DNA of 64,000 nt from positions 744,001 through 808,000 of the forward strand of contig NZ_JAMTCJ010000002.1 in assembly GCF_024171815.1 (NCBI RefSeq), written 5' to 3'. The notes under the pieces are model-generated. The model saw only the letters and a program-made list of their open reading frames with translations. It ran no database searches and was not told the origin of the DNA. Made by a program: the position numbers and the translations under genes. Below, piece by piece: positions 15,546 to 24,481 of this stretch (positions are counted from its first letter, which is position 1; each line of letters starts with the position of its first letter). This stretch comes from Williamsia maris (GTDB lineage Bacteria > Actinomycetota > Actinomycetes > Mycobacteriales > Mycobacteriaceae).

Positions 15546-16295
15546 TCACGGGTTGTCGCCGCCGCCGCCGCCGCCGCCTGCGGAATCTCCGCCCGAATGG
15601 TCCTCCGGTGCGGGGTCGTCGGCGGTCGGTGACGGATCCCGGGTCGGAGTCGGATCTTGCGTGGGCGCGGGCTCCTGCGTGGTCGCGGGCGGGCTCGGCG
15701 CCGGCGGCTGTGTCGCCGGAGGCGGATTGACGGGCGGATCGGTCGGCTGAGGGTTCGACGGGGGCGCGACTGGAGCCCCGCCCGATCCGCTCCCACCGGA
15801 CTGCGACGCGGTCGACCGCGTCGCCGCGCCGCGCGCCGGGGAGATCGCCGCGGTCACCGGGCGAACCGGGGCGGCCGTGTTCGTTCCGGGCGTGCGCTGG
15901 ATCGCGAGTACCGCGGCGGTCTGTTCGGCCGACGGGGCGGCGATGGTGACGAGGTTCCCTGCGGCGTCGAGGCCGGTGATGCTGCCGTCCGCGTGGATCA
16001 CCGCGGTCCGGCCGAGCAGGGTGGGTGCCCCCGGGATCACGCCCGTGGTCGCCGCTGCTCGCGATGTGGTCGAGCCGACGTGGCCGTTGCTGGGGACCAT
16101 CGTCACCGAGGCCGTGGGTGGATCGCTCGTGACCCACATCGTCAGGACCACGGCACACGCGACGACGACGAGGGATGACACCACACCGAGACAGGTACGT
16201 GCCCGCGTCGAGATGCCGGCGGTGGTGGCGGGGATGGCGGTGATCTGGGCGCGCAGAGCCGCTTTGGTCGCCTCGTAGTCGAGTTGGTCACTCAC
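15546..16295 (-). CDS. unknown single-pass protein with Pro/Thr-rich extracytoplasmic tail
   Basis: Not recognised. The 249-aa product has a short cytoplasmic N-terminus (about 35 aa), one transmembrane helix (LGVVSSLVVVACAVVLTMWV) and an outer part with a short conserved-looking strand (TAVIHADGSITGLDAAGNLV) followed by a long Pro/Thr/Ala tail ending in a Gly run. GTG at 16295 is chosen because AGGAG lies 6 nt upstream; the frame is open farther but without a ribosome site. Architecture recalls anti-sigma factors or cell-wall-spanning proteins, but no partner sigma gene is adjacent. Expression with cytochrome b is possible (150-bp gap). Confidence 0.65.
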   Translation of the reverse strand: MSDQLDYEATKAALRAQITAIPATTAGISTRARTCLGVVSSLVVVACAVVLTMWVTSDPPTASVTMVPSNGHVGSTTSRAAATTGVIPGAPTLLGRTAVIHADGSITGLDAAGNLVTIAAPSAEQTAAVLAIQRTPGTNTAAPVRPVTAAISPARGAATRSTASQSGGSGSGGAPVAPPSNPQPTDPPVNPPPATQPPAPSPPATTQEPAPTQDPTPTRDPSPTADDPAPEDHSGGDSAGGGGGGGDNP

Positions 16296-16416
16296 ACGGT
16301 TCTCCTCGCGCCCGACCGTGTACCCCCACACGAGTCGCGCAACAGTAGCAGGAAGTTCAGGGTGTGCAGCGTCCTGACCAGCTACTTTGCACAAACAACG
16401 GTACGTCGGTGCGAGT

Positions 16417-17397
16417 TCAGCGCCTGCGCGGGGCCGGTTCGTCGCCGTACATCTTGGCCAGACGGGCGTTGTAGGCCGCGAGTGCGGCTTCGTCGCTGTC
16501 GATGTCGTCGGACTCGCCGTCCTCGCCCATCGTGGCCGACCGACGCGCGCTGTCGAGCCACGACTGACGTCGAGGACGGTCCGGGTCGGGGTTGGTCTCG
16601 GCGCGGATCCACTGCCCCGCGACCAGGACGAGCAGCAGCATCATCAGCCCGTCGCCGCCGAACCACATGATGGCGCCCGCGATGTTCTGGTCGGCGAGCG
16701 CGCCGGGGCCCCACCCCATCCGGGACTCACCGTAGGCCGGCGCGATCGGGCGGTCGGTGAGCATCAGGATGACGCCGACGAGGGTGTCGGGACCCATGGA
16801 GATCAGCAGCGTCACGAACCGCACCGGGTGCGACAGGTCGTGGCCGCTGAACTCGCCGCCGATCGTCGGCAGCAACAGCAGATAGCCGCTCACCAGGTAG
16901 ACCACCGACTCGGTCTCGTGGATCCACATGTTCTCGCTCATGGCCTGCTGGAACCCGGTGAGGTGGGTGCCGACCAGGACTGCGGCGTACAGCGGCACCG
17001 AGAACGCGGGTGAGGTGAAGAACCGGGTCACGCGGTGCGTCATGAACCCGCGCAGTCGCTGCGCGCCCGTCGGACCGAGGGTGTCGAGTCCGAGGCGGAT
17101 CGGCTGCGCGACCACCAGCAGCAGCGGGATCACCATGATCAGCATCAGGTGCACCAGCATGTGCACCCAGAAGAGGTGGTGCGAGTACATGGCGACGCCG
17201 GAGTTCAGCGCCACGACGAGGACCACCATGGCGCCGAACCAGCTCAGGGTGCGGTAGACGGGCCAGGCCGACGAACTCTGTCGTGCCGCACGTCGCACGC
17301 CGATCAGATACAACGCCGTCGTCACGACCATGACCGCCCACCAGGCAGGGGTGATCGTCCAGTCGGACAGCAGGTCAGGGCGGGTCATCGGAGACAT
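16417..17397 (-). CDS. CtaG-type (caa3_CtaG) cytochrome c oxidase assembly protein
   Basis: A 326-aa polytopic membrane protein with about seven helices and the His-rich pattern of PF09678 (SHHLFWVHMLVHLMLIMVIP, then PIRLGLDTLG, and GEFSGHDLSHPVRFVTLLIS). Members are linked to copper delivery during cytochrome oxidase assembly. The C-terminus is cytoplasmic, charged and Arg-rich. It begins a minus-strand series that continues with the proline-rich protein and the molybdo-cytochrome module, though the 121-bp gap leaves room for a separate promoter. Family call is good; exact partner unknown. Confidence 0.85.
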   Translation of the reverse strand: MSPMTRPDLLSDWTITPAWWAVMVVTTALYLIGVRRAARQSSSAWPVYRTLSWFGAMVVLVVALNSGVAMYSHHLFWVHMLVHLMLIMVIPLLLVVAQPIRLGLDTLGPTGAQRLRGFMTHRVTRFFTSPAFSVPLYAAVLVGTHLTGFQQAMSENMWIHETESVVYLVSGYLLLLPTIGGEFSGHDLSHPVRFVTLLISMGPDTLVGVILMLTDRPIAPAYGESRMGWGPGALADQNIAGAIMWFGGDGLMMLLLVLVAGQWIRAETNPDPDRPRRQSWLDSARRSATMGEDGESDDIDSDEAALAAYNARLAKMYGDEPAPRRR

Positions 17398-17764
17398 GGG
17401 TCAGGCCTTCGGTCGGTTGAACTCCACTATCCGCCTGTCCGATTCGTCGCGCGGCGCGCACCCGCGGGAGATGCGAGCCACGTCACCACCCGCCGACCGT
17501 GTCGAAACCACCCGCCGACCGTGTCGAAACCACCCGCCGAGCGTGCCGAACCGACCCGCCGAGTGGGCCGAAACTGCCCGCCGACTGTGCCGAACCGACC
17601 CGCCGAACGTGCGCTCGAGCCATTCCCACCGTGGGGTGTTGTTCGCACGCTCCCGGCGCGATGCGAACGGCCCGATAGCGTGCCAACGTGAGCCGGCAGG
17701 CGTCAGCAACGGCACGTTCGACGCGTAATTAGGGCACGCTCGGCGGACGAGCGCAGCGAGTCCG
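17398..17764. other. intergenic region with tandem repeats, no gene
   Basis: The 367-bp gap between embB and the CtaG-type gene carries the 22-bp repeats at 17485-17612. Open frames cross it on both strands, but the 22-nt period makes each unit change frame, so they are repeat by-products. No hairpin resembling an embB terminator stood out. Confidence 0.7.
17485..17612. repeat. 22-bp tandem repeat array, nearly six copies
   Basis: Units begin at 17485, 17507, 17529, 17551 and 17573, with a partial sixth at 17595. The first two are identical; later ones diverge mainly at the first few bases and around the ACCGTG core. Consensus is approximately ACCACCCGCCGACCGTGTCGAA. The GCCGACxGTGxxGAA core resembles the repeat modules near 63.4-63.6 kb. 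Confidence 0.9.
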
Positions 17765-20700
17765 TCAGTACCCCACTGACCGCATCGGCGCCGGATCCCA
17801 CAGTCCCGACCGGGTGGCGTCGCCGATGGTCAGCTTCGCCGTGGCCGCGGGATCGATCGGGGTGAACCGTTGCAGTGAGCCCCAGTCCTTGCCCCAATCG
17901 TTACGCAGGTAGGTCGGGAGCAGGGTCGGCCGCAGCATCGCCTCGGTCAGTCCCAGCGGTCCGCCGGCCTTGCCCGACATCCACGTCTGGCTGTTCTGAC
18001 GGGTCGCGTTGGCGTCGGGCAGGATGCGCCACTTGGGTACCTCCTCGACGCCGTGACGCACCGCCATCGGCTGCTGGCACGGGAACACGAACGCGGGCAG
18101 CCAGTCGATGAAGACCGGATCGGTGGTCCCGACGACCTCGTTCAGCGTGCGCATCGTGCTGATGCGCGGCGGGGTGACGGCGATCCACTGGTCCGACGCC
18201 GCAGACGTGTCCTCCGCGAGGATCCGCACCACCGACGCTCCGCCGGGCGACTCGTCCAGCGGGAACCGCAGGTTGCGCCACGTCGGCGCCTCGCCGATGT
18301 CGATGGGCGACATCTGACCGACGGGGGTGACGACGCCGTTGGCCCCGACCCGACCGAACTGCATGCGTAGCTTCTGCCCGGGATGGACGACGTTGACGCC
18401 GTCGATGGCCTCCACCGCACCGGCCACCGACACCGACAGCAGCGGCGCGGCCCCCGAACGCTTCGGCATCTGGTACCAGTCCGAGGTCAGCGATCCGCCG
18501 CCACCGCCGTAGCTGCCGAGCACCGGGGTGTTCGCCGGCGACAGGCCGAACGGCAGACGCACCGTCGATCCGTTGACGCCGCGGGCACCCTGACCGCCAC
18601 CGGTGCCACCCTCGACCGAGTCGCTGCCGGAGGTGTCGTCGGAACCGGCGCTGTTCTGTGCGGTGTTCTGGGCCGACGCGGTGTCGCTGTCGTCCTCGGT
18701 GGAGTCCACCGAGAGGTCGTCGGGGACGCCGTTGGGCGTGAACCCGGAGGATCCCTGACCACCCAGCGCGGTGCTGGCCGACACGTTCTGCTGACCGGCG
18801 ACCGCAGCGGGCTGCAGCAGCCCACGGTTCGGATCGGGCTCGACCAGGACGTCGTTGGCGAGCGAGCAGATGTTTCCGCTCAGCGCACGGGCGTTGGATG
18901 ACGCCCACGAGAACGAATCCCGTTGTGAGTAGGCGCCCTTGACGAACGAGAGCACCTGGAACAGCACGACGAGTCCGACGATGAGAGGCAGCGTGGCGCC
19001 ACGGAACCAGCCGAAGCGTCCGCCCTCGGTGCCGACGACCACGTCACCGCTCACGTAGTCGTCGCGGAAGTGCTGCCAGAGTCCGACCAGGGCGACCACG
19101 ACGGCGAGCGCGAGGATGAACCAGCCGATCTTGATCCCGGCGATGACCGGCGTGCGGTCCCACCACGGGATGCCGAAGCTGCCGACGAACCACCAGCCGT
19201 TGGGACCCATGAAGGAGATACCCGCGACGAAGATCGCGGCGGCGGCGAACAGCGTGCGGTTACGACGTCGGCGCAGCAGTGCCGGGGCCGCCATGGCGCC
19301 GGCCGCTGCGGCCACCGCACCCGCGATGCCCGCGTAGACCCCGAAGTGGTGCGTCCACTTGGTCGGCGTGAACGCCATGAAGAACATCGTCCCGAACATG
19401 ACCGCGATGAGTCGCCACACCGGGCCCTTGGCGATGCCGTCCGGGCGACGCCTGCGCAGCATGACCAACAGCACGAGGCCGAGGCACAGGATCATCATCA
19501 GCACACCGAAGCGTCGCGTCAGCGAGCCGTCGACGGTCGGCAGCATCAGGTAGTAGAAGCGAACCGGCTCCTGCCACCACTCGAGCGTCGGACCGACCTT
19601 GCTGCTGACGGTCGACGCGGTGATGACACCCGACAGCGTGTTGTCGGCGAATATCTCGTAGAGCACCGCCGTACCCGCGGCGAGGATCGGCGCCACCAGC
19701 GGCAGGATGCCGTCCCGATGTCGGCGTCGGGCCAGTCGCGTGATGAGCGGCCGGATGCCGGCCAGCAGGGCCGCGACGGCCATCAGACCGCCGGGGGCCA
19801 GCGCCAGGGTGAACGCGGCGACGACGGTGGCGATCGCGAGCGGTAGGAACCTGCCGGTGGCGATGGATCGGTCCACCGAACACCAGGTGAGCAGCGCGCC
19901 GACGGCCATGGCCGGCTCGGGCCGCAACCCGTTGTTCAGCGGCAGCCAGATGGCGAGGAACACCATCGCGGCGGTCCAGAGGGCGGGCGTGCTGTGGCGC
20001 ACCGTGCGGCCCAGGCGCGGGATGACCTCGCGGCTGATCAGCCACCAGCCCAGCAGTCCGAGCAGGAACGCGGGCAGGCGCATCCACGGTGCGGCGAGAC
20101 TGACGTGCGTCATCGCGCCGATCACCTGGTAGTGCCACCCGAACGGGTCCTGCGGCACACCGAAGTACCGGTAGTAGTTGTCGGCGTATCCGGCCTTCGC
20201 GGCGATCCGGCCGACCGAGAAGTTGTAGCCGTCGTCGGAGGTGTTGGTGCCCAGGAACCACCACAGTCCCAGCAGGACGAACACCACGCCGTCGATCGGG
20301 CGGACCCGCCACCAGCTCGCGGGCAGGAACTTACGGAGCTTGCTGCCCCGGCCGTCGCGGGCGTCGAGGATGCCGAGCGCGATCAGCGACAGCACCGTCA
20401 TCACGATGCCGATGACGATCGCGAGGAACTTCAGCGTCGACGGGGTGGTGACGAAGCGGGTGTCGATCGTGGCCCGCAGCGACAACCCCTGCGACGACGC
20501 GGTGGAGGGGAGTTCGGTGTAGACGCCGACGATCTGCGGGCGCAGGTTCGGGTCGGCCACGTCGAAGGTCAGCTGGCCCTCGCCACTCGCCCCCACGATC
20601 TCACCGCGAGTGCGCTCGCCGTCGGAGCGCAGCGTGATCACACACGACGAATTCGACTGCGCCGCAGCACGTGGGGTGTTCAGCAGCACCACGCCGCGGT

Positions 20701-21109
20701 CGGTCACCTGGATGGTGTCCGAGGAGACCTGGACGAACAGGCCGCGTGCGCTGGCGTCGGCGCCGTCGGTGGGGATCGTCGAGAGCAGGTTGCCGCCCGA
20801 GGCGGGCAGGCTCGCGGCGAGCGAGCAGGGCACCGACACGTTCATGTCGATCGGGACGAACGACACCAGCGGCGCGGCGACGTTGTTGACCTGACCCTGC
20901 GGCCAGGACAGCTCCGCGGTGGTCTGGTTGACCGGTAGTAGCGGCGTGAGCAGTGCCAGCAGGAAACCGAGCAGACCGGTGACCGCGGACGCGATCTTGA
21001 CGTACCGGTAGCGCTCCGGGGTCATCTGGATCCTCTTCCCGCGCGAGGGCGGTTGCGTCGCTGTGGAATCGACGTCGCCGTCAGGTTTCGCGGGCGTGGC
21101 TTCAGTCAT
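17765..21109 (-). CDS. embB: EmbB arabinosyltransferase
   Basis: Polytopic GT-C enzyme (1114 aa) that adds arabinofuranose from decaprenyl-phospho-arabinose to arabinogalactan. N-terminal helix and PLLPVNQTTAELSWPQ, then the catalytic loop TSDDGY (Asp292/Asp293), [11 protein letters not shown] in the middle and a C-terminal carbohydrate-binding domain ending [10 protein letters not shown]-like. Assigned EmbB by position and by GPVWRLIAVMFGTMFF, close to the M. tuberculosis EmbB segment. The ethambutol-resistance-determining stretch reads DDGYNFSV instead of DDGYILGM, so Val299 replaces the residue equivalent to Met306. A low-complexity Ser/Thr/Asp/Gly insert lies near residues 790-830. ATG 21109 overlaps embA by 8 bp. 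Confidence 0.95.
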   Translation of the reverse strand: MTEATPAKPDGDVDSTATQPPSRGKRIQMTPERYRYVKIASAVTGLLGFLLALLTPLLPVNQTTAELSWPQGQVNNVAAPLVSFVPIDMNVSVPCSLAASLPASGGNLLSTIPTDGADASARGLFVQVSSDTIQVTDRGVVLLNTPRAAAQSNSSCVITLRSDGERTRGEIVGASGEGQLTFDVADPNLRPQIVGVYTELPSTASSQGLSLRATIDTRFVTTPSTLKFLAIVIGIVMTVLSLIALGILDARDGRGSKLRKFLPASWWRVRPIDGVVFVLLGLWWFLGTNTSDDGYNFSVGRIAAKAGYADNYYRYFGVPQDPFGWHYQVIGAMTHVSLAAPWMRLPAFLLGLLGWWLISREVIPRLGRTVRHSTPALWTAAMVFLAIWLPLNNGLRPEPAMAVGALLTWCSVDRSIATGRFLPLAIATVVAAFTLALAPGGLMAVAALLAGIRPLITRLARRRHRDGILPLVAPILAAGTAVLYEIFADNTLSGVITASTVSSKVGPTLEWWQEPVRFYYLMLPTVDGSLTRRFGVLMMILCLGLVLLVMLRRRRPDGIAKGPVWRLIAVMFGTMFFMAFTPTKWTHHFGVYAGIAGAVAAAAGAMAAPALLRRRRNRTLFAAAAIFVAGISFMGPNGWWFVGSFGIPWWDRTPVIAGIKIGWFILALAVVVALVGLWQHFRDDYVSGDVVVGTEGGRFGWFRGATLPLIVGLVVLFQVLSFVKGAYSQRDSFSWASSNARALSGNICSLANDVLVEPDPNRGLLQPAAVAGQQNVSASTALGGQGSSGFTPNGVPDDLSVDSTEDDSDTASAQNTAQNSAGSDDTSGSDSVEGGTGGGQGARGVNGSTVRLPFGLSPANTPVLGSYGGGGGSLTSDWYQMPKRSGAAPLLSVSVAGAVEAIDGVNVVHPGQKLRMQFGRVGANGVVTPVGQMSPIDIGEAPTWRNLRFPLDESPGGASVVRILAEDTSAASDQWIAVTPPRISTMRTLNEVVGTTDPVFIDWLPAFVFPCQQPMAVRHGVEEVPKWRILPDANATRQNSQTWMSGKAGGPLGLTEAMLRPTLLPTYLRNDWGKDWGSLQRFTPIDPAATAKLTIGDATRSGLWDPAPMRSVGY

Positions 21110-24100
21110 CGGTCGAGACCACCCTTATCGAACCCTCCCGGGACCAACCCCAGCGATCGTTTGTTCCGGTCGAGATCCGCGCGGTGGCCGCGTCGGTCGC
21201 CAACGGCGTGAGCCGCTCCAACGAACCCCAGTCGCGGTACCAGTCGTTGTCGAGGTAGCTCGGCACCGTCGTCGCGCGTGCGGTCGCGTCGGAGACCCCC
21301 AGCAAACCGCCGGCGTCGGCGTCCTGCCATGTCTTCGACTGCGACACCGCGGTGATGCGGTCGGGCAGGATGCGCCAGCGCGGCACCGACATCACGCCCG
21401 CGGTCGAGGTGATCGGCTGCTGGCACGGGAACTGCGCCGCGACGGTGAAGTCGATCAGGGTGGGGTCGCTGGTCCCGACCACGCGCTGCAGCGTCTGCAA
21501 CTGCGCGGCACGCGGCGGGGTGACGGCGAGCCACTGATCGCTGTTGACGTTGTTGTCGACGGCGACCAGACGCATCACGGTGGCGCGTGGCGGGACCACC
21601 GACATCGGCACGCGCAGGTTGCGCCACGGCCGGTTGGGCTGCTCGGGTCCGGGATCGATCGGCATGAACGACGCACCGACGGGCTCGAATTCGCCTGCGG
21701 GACCGGGCCGTCCGAACTCGACGTTCAGCTTCTGGCCGAACACGCTGACGCCGTCTTGGCCCACCGACGAGATCGCGCCGGCGGCGCTGATGACGAGCAG
21801 GGGAGTGCTGGTACGGGCGGGCAGGGTGTACCAGTCGGTGGTCAGCGACGCCTGGCCGGAGTTGTAGCCGAACGAGCCGATGACCGGGGTCGTGTCGGGG
21901 TTCAGTCCGAACGGCAGCGCAGCGGTCGAGCCGTTGACGGTGCGGGGACCGTTGCCGCCGAGCGTGCCCGCGTAGCCGCCGCTGATCGTGAACGGCTTGG
22001 CCACGCTGCCCGCGACGTTCATCTGTCCCGGCTTCGACGATCCGGGCTCCGGGGAGAGGTCGCCGGCGACGCCGGTGGGGGTGAAGCCGACCGCGCCGGT
22101 GCCGGCGAGGGCGGCCGAGGCGGTCTTCCCGTCGGCCGGCTGCAGGGTGCCGCGGTTCGCGTCGGGTTCGACGAGGACCTTGTTCGCCATCGCGCACGTC
22201 TCACCCTTCAGCGCGCGGACGTTGGCGCCGAGAACGGTGAACTCGTCACCGCGACTGACCGCGGCCTTGGCGAACACCGCGAGCTCGCAGATGACCATGA
22301 GCGCGGCGATGACCGCGATGGGCGAGGACGCCAGCACCAGACGACGACGGTCGCCGGTGTCGGTGATGTGCTCGGCGTCGCTGACCTCGGTCGCCTCGGC
22401 GTGCGCGAGGCCTCGGTTGGCGGAGAAGTCCAGACGCAGGTGCTGCCACACGGCCAACGCGCCCGCGAGCACCGCCAGGATCAGGAAGATGGTCGAGACC
22501 TGTTGTCCGGCGACGACCGGCGCCCGGTCGAACCAGGAGATCCCGAAGTCGTACGCCCACGGCCACGCGTTCTTGCCCGCCATCGCCGCGGCCAGCGCGA
22601 ACAGCAGTCCGGAGACGAACACCGAGAGGTTGCGCGACGATCGGGCGGCCGACTGGGCGACGGCCAGGGTCGCCGCGGCCGCGAGCGCCGCACCGAAGCC
22701 GGCGAAGATGCCGAACTGGATGGTCCATTTGCTGGGGGTGAACGACAGCAACAGCATCGTCAGCAGGCTCGCGCCGATGACACGCCACACCGGTCCCGGG
22801 TCGACGCCGCGGATCCGCTTGCGTCGCAGCATCACCGCGAGGACCACGAACAGTGCGGCCACCAGCAGGAGCAGCGGGACGCGGCGCGTGAGCGCGCCGT
22901 CCTCGGTGGTGACGGTGATGAAGTAGTACCGCAGGTACTCCTGGTTCCAGGAGATGGTCGGTCCGACCGTGTAGCGGATCCGGACCGCGTCGTACACGGT
23001 CGCGAGCGTCTGATCCCGGAACACCACCAGCACGGTGAACGCGGCCGCGGCCAGCACCGGTGCCAGCAGTGCGATCAGCCCGGCCTCGCGGCGTCGGGCC
23101 AGCAGGATCTTGAGCAATGGTCGGGCGCCGACGACGAGCAGGGCGACCGCGATGATGCCGTGGGGTGCGACCGCGAGGGTCAACCCGGCCGCACCGGCCG
23201 CGAGCGCTGCGGGCAGCAGGCGGCGGGTGGCGATGGCCTGTTCGACGCCCCACCAGGTGAGCAGGGATCCGGCGACGATGATCGGCTCGCTGCGCAGCCC
23301 GCTGTTGAACGGCAGCCAGAAGGCGACGAAGACCGCGGCGGCCGCCCAGATGGCCCATCCGCTGCGTCGGACCGCCGCGCCCATCCGCGGCAGGAGCACG
23401 CGGCTCAGCACGAACCAGGAGACGAGTCCGGCGACCAGGGCGGGGATGTGCATCCAGACGCCGGCGGTCGAGACCTGCGACCAGTGCGACAGCAGGCTGT
23501 AGTACCAGTCGAACGGGGCCTCGGGGGCGTTGAAGAAGCGGAAGTAGTTCGCGAGGTAGCCGCTGGACTCGGCGGCGCGGCCCATCGTGAGGATGTAGCC
23601 GTCGTCGGGGGTGCCCGCGCCGAGGAACAGCCAGACCGCGAGGACGGCGGTGACGGCCATGTCGCTGATGCGAGGGGCCAGGACCCGTGCCCACGAGCGC
23701 ACCCCGATCCGGCGGTGGTAGCCGCCGAGCCAGTCGAGGCGGGCGAGTGCGGCGAGGGCCAGGACGATCGCGAGGATGCCCAGGATCATCGCGGCGAGCT
23801 TGATGCCCGACGGGGTGCTGGCGAAGCGGTTGTCGATGTCGACGTGCACCCGCAGGCCCTGCCCGGCCGCCGCCTGCACCTGCGGGGTGCTCAGCGTGCT
23901 GTAGATCCCGGCGACCTGCGGGCGCTTGTCGGGCTCGAGCGTCGTCGACGGTCCGAGACCGACGAACTGCGCGCCGGGCCCGGTGCTGCGCGAGAAGACG
24001 TCCAGCGAGCGGCACTGCGGCGACGCGACCTGCTCGCGCGTCGCGGTCGCGGCGACCGAGTTGCGGAAGCTGACGGTCACCGTCGACGCGTTCGCCGAGA

Positions 24101-24413
24101 TGGTCAGCGCCTTCTGTGCGGCGCGGTCGGCGTTCGTCGGCATCGTCGTCAGCAGCACGCCGCCGTCGGTGCCCAGCGAACTGAACAGCGAACACGGGAT
24201 CGACGCCTGCAGCGCCTGTGGCGTCTGGGCGGTCAGTGGTGCGACCACCGACGGGGTGTCCGGCGACAACGACTGCCCCGAGGGCCAGTCGAAGCTGGAC
24301 GTGGTCTGGTTCACCGGCAGCAGCGGGGTCAGCGCACACAGGAAAATGCCGACCAAACCGGCTGTCACGGCCACCAGGCGAGCGGTTGTCGCACTGGACA
24401 GTCGGGCAGTCAT
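21102..24413 (-). CDS. embA: EmbA arabinosyltransferase
   Basis: Second emb paralogue (1103 aa), partner of EmbB in arabinogalactan arabinan synthesis. It matches EmbA by FRDQTLATVYDAVRI, VGPTISWNQEYLRYYF, FTPSKWTIQFG and by the hallmark ending that lacks the TATRSGLW motif of EmbB/EmbC. The catalytic loop is TPDDGYILTM (Asp270/Asp271). Start ATG 24413 gives an N-terminus of the same length as M. tuberculosis EmbA before PLLPVNQTT; GTG 24419 and ATG 24458 are alternatives, the latter directly abutting a GGGGAG with no spacing. embC ends 68 bp upstream and embB overlaps by 8 bp downstream, so the three are one transcript. Confidence 0.95.
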   Translation of the reverse strand: MTARLSSATTARLVAVTAGLVGIFLCALTPLLPVNQTTSSFDWPSGQSLSPDTPSVVAPLTAQTPQALQASIPCSLFSSLGTDGGVLLTTMPTNADRAAQKALTISANASTVTVSFRNSVAATATREQVASPQCRSLDVFSRSTGPGAQFVGLGPSTTLEPDKRPQVAGIYSTLSTPQVQAAAGQGLRVHVDIDNRFASTPSGIKLAAMILGILAIVLALAALARLDWLGGYHRRIGVRSWARVLAPRISDMAVTAVLAVWLFLGAGTPDDGYILTMGRAAESSGYLANYFRFFNAPEAPFDWYYSLLSHWSQVSTAGVWMHIPALVAGLVSWFVLSRVLLPRMGAAVRRSGWAIWAAAAVFVAFWLPFNSGLRSEPIIVAGSLLTWWGVEQAIATRRLLPAALAAGAAGLTLAVAPHGIIAVALLVVGARPLLKILLARRREAGLIALLAPVLAAAAFTVLVVFRDQTLATVYDAVRIRYTVGPTISWNQEYLRYYFITVTTEDGALTRRVPLLLLVAALFVVLAVMLRRKRIRGVDPGPVWRVIGASLLTMLLLSFTPSKWTIQFGIFAGFGAALAAAATLAVAQSAARSSRNLSVFVSGLLFALAAAMAGKNAWPWAYDFGISWFDRAPVVAGQQVSTIFLILAVLAGALAVWQHLRLDFSANRGLAHAEATEVSDAEHITDTGDRRRLVLASSPIAVIAALMVICELAVFAKAAVSRGDEFTVLGANVRALKGETCAMANKVLVEPDANRGTLQPADGKTASAALAGTGAVGFTPTGVAGDLSPEPGSSKPGQMNVAGSVAKPFTISGGYAGTLGGNGPRTVNGSTAALPFGLNPDTTPVIGSFGYNSGQASLTTDWYTLPARTSTPLLVISAAGAISSVGQDGVSVFGQKLNVEFGRPGPAGEFEPVGASFMPIDPGPEQPNRPWRNLRVPMSVVPPRATVMRLVAVDNNVNSDQWLAVTPPRAAQLQTLQRVVGTSDPTLIDFTVAAQFPCQQPITSTAGVMSVPRWRILPDRITAVSQSKTWQDADAGGLLGVSDATARATTVPSYLDNDWYRDWGSLERLTPLATDAATARISTGTNDRWGWSREGSIRVVSTDD

Positions 24414-24481
24414 CGGCACGAGCAACGATGCTATGCGATGGACCTGAGACCGCCGCATCTCCCCGATGCGGCGGCCGGTGA

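Noticed and set aside
17401-17715. Open frames on both strands through the 22-bp repeats
   Set aside because: A 22-nt period changes reading frame each unit, so the products are unrelated peptides; the repeats explain the absence of stops.
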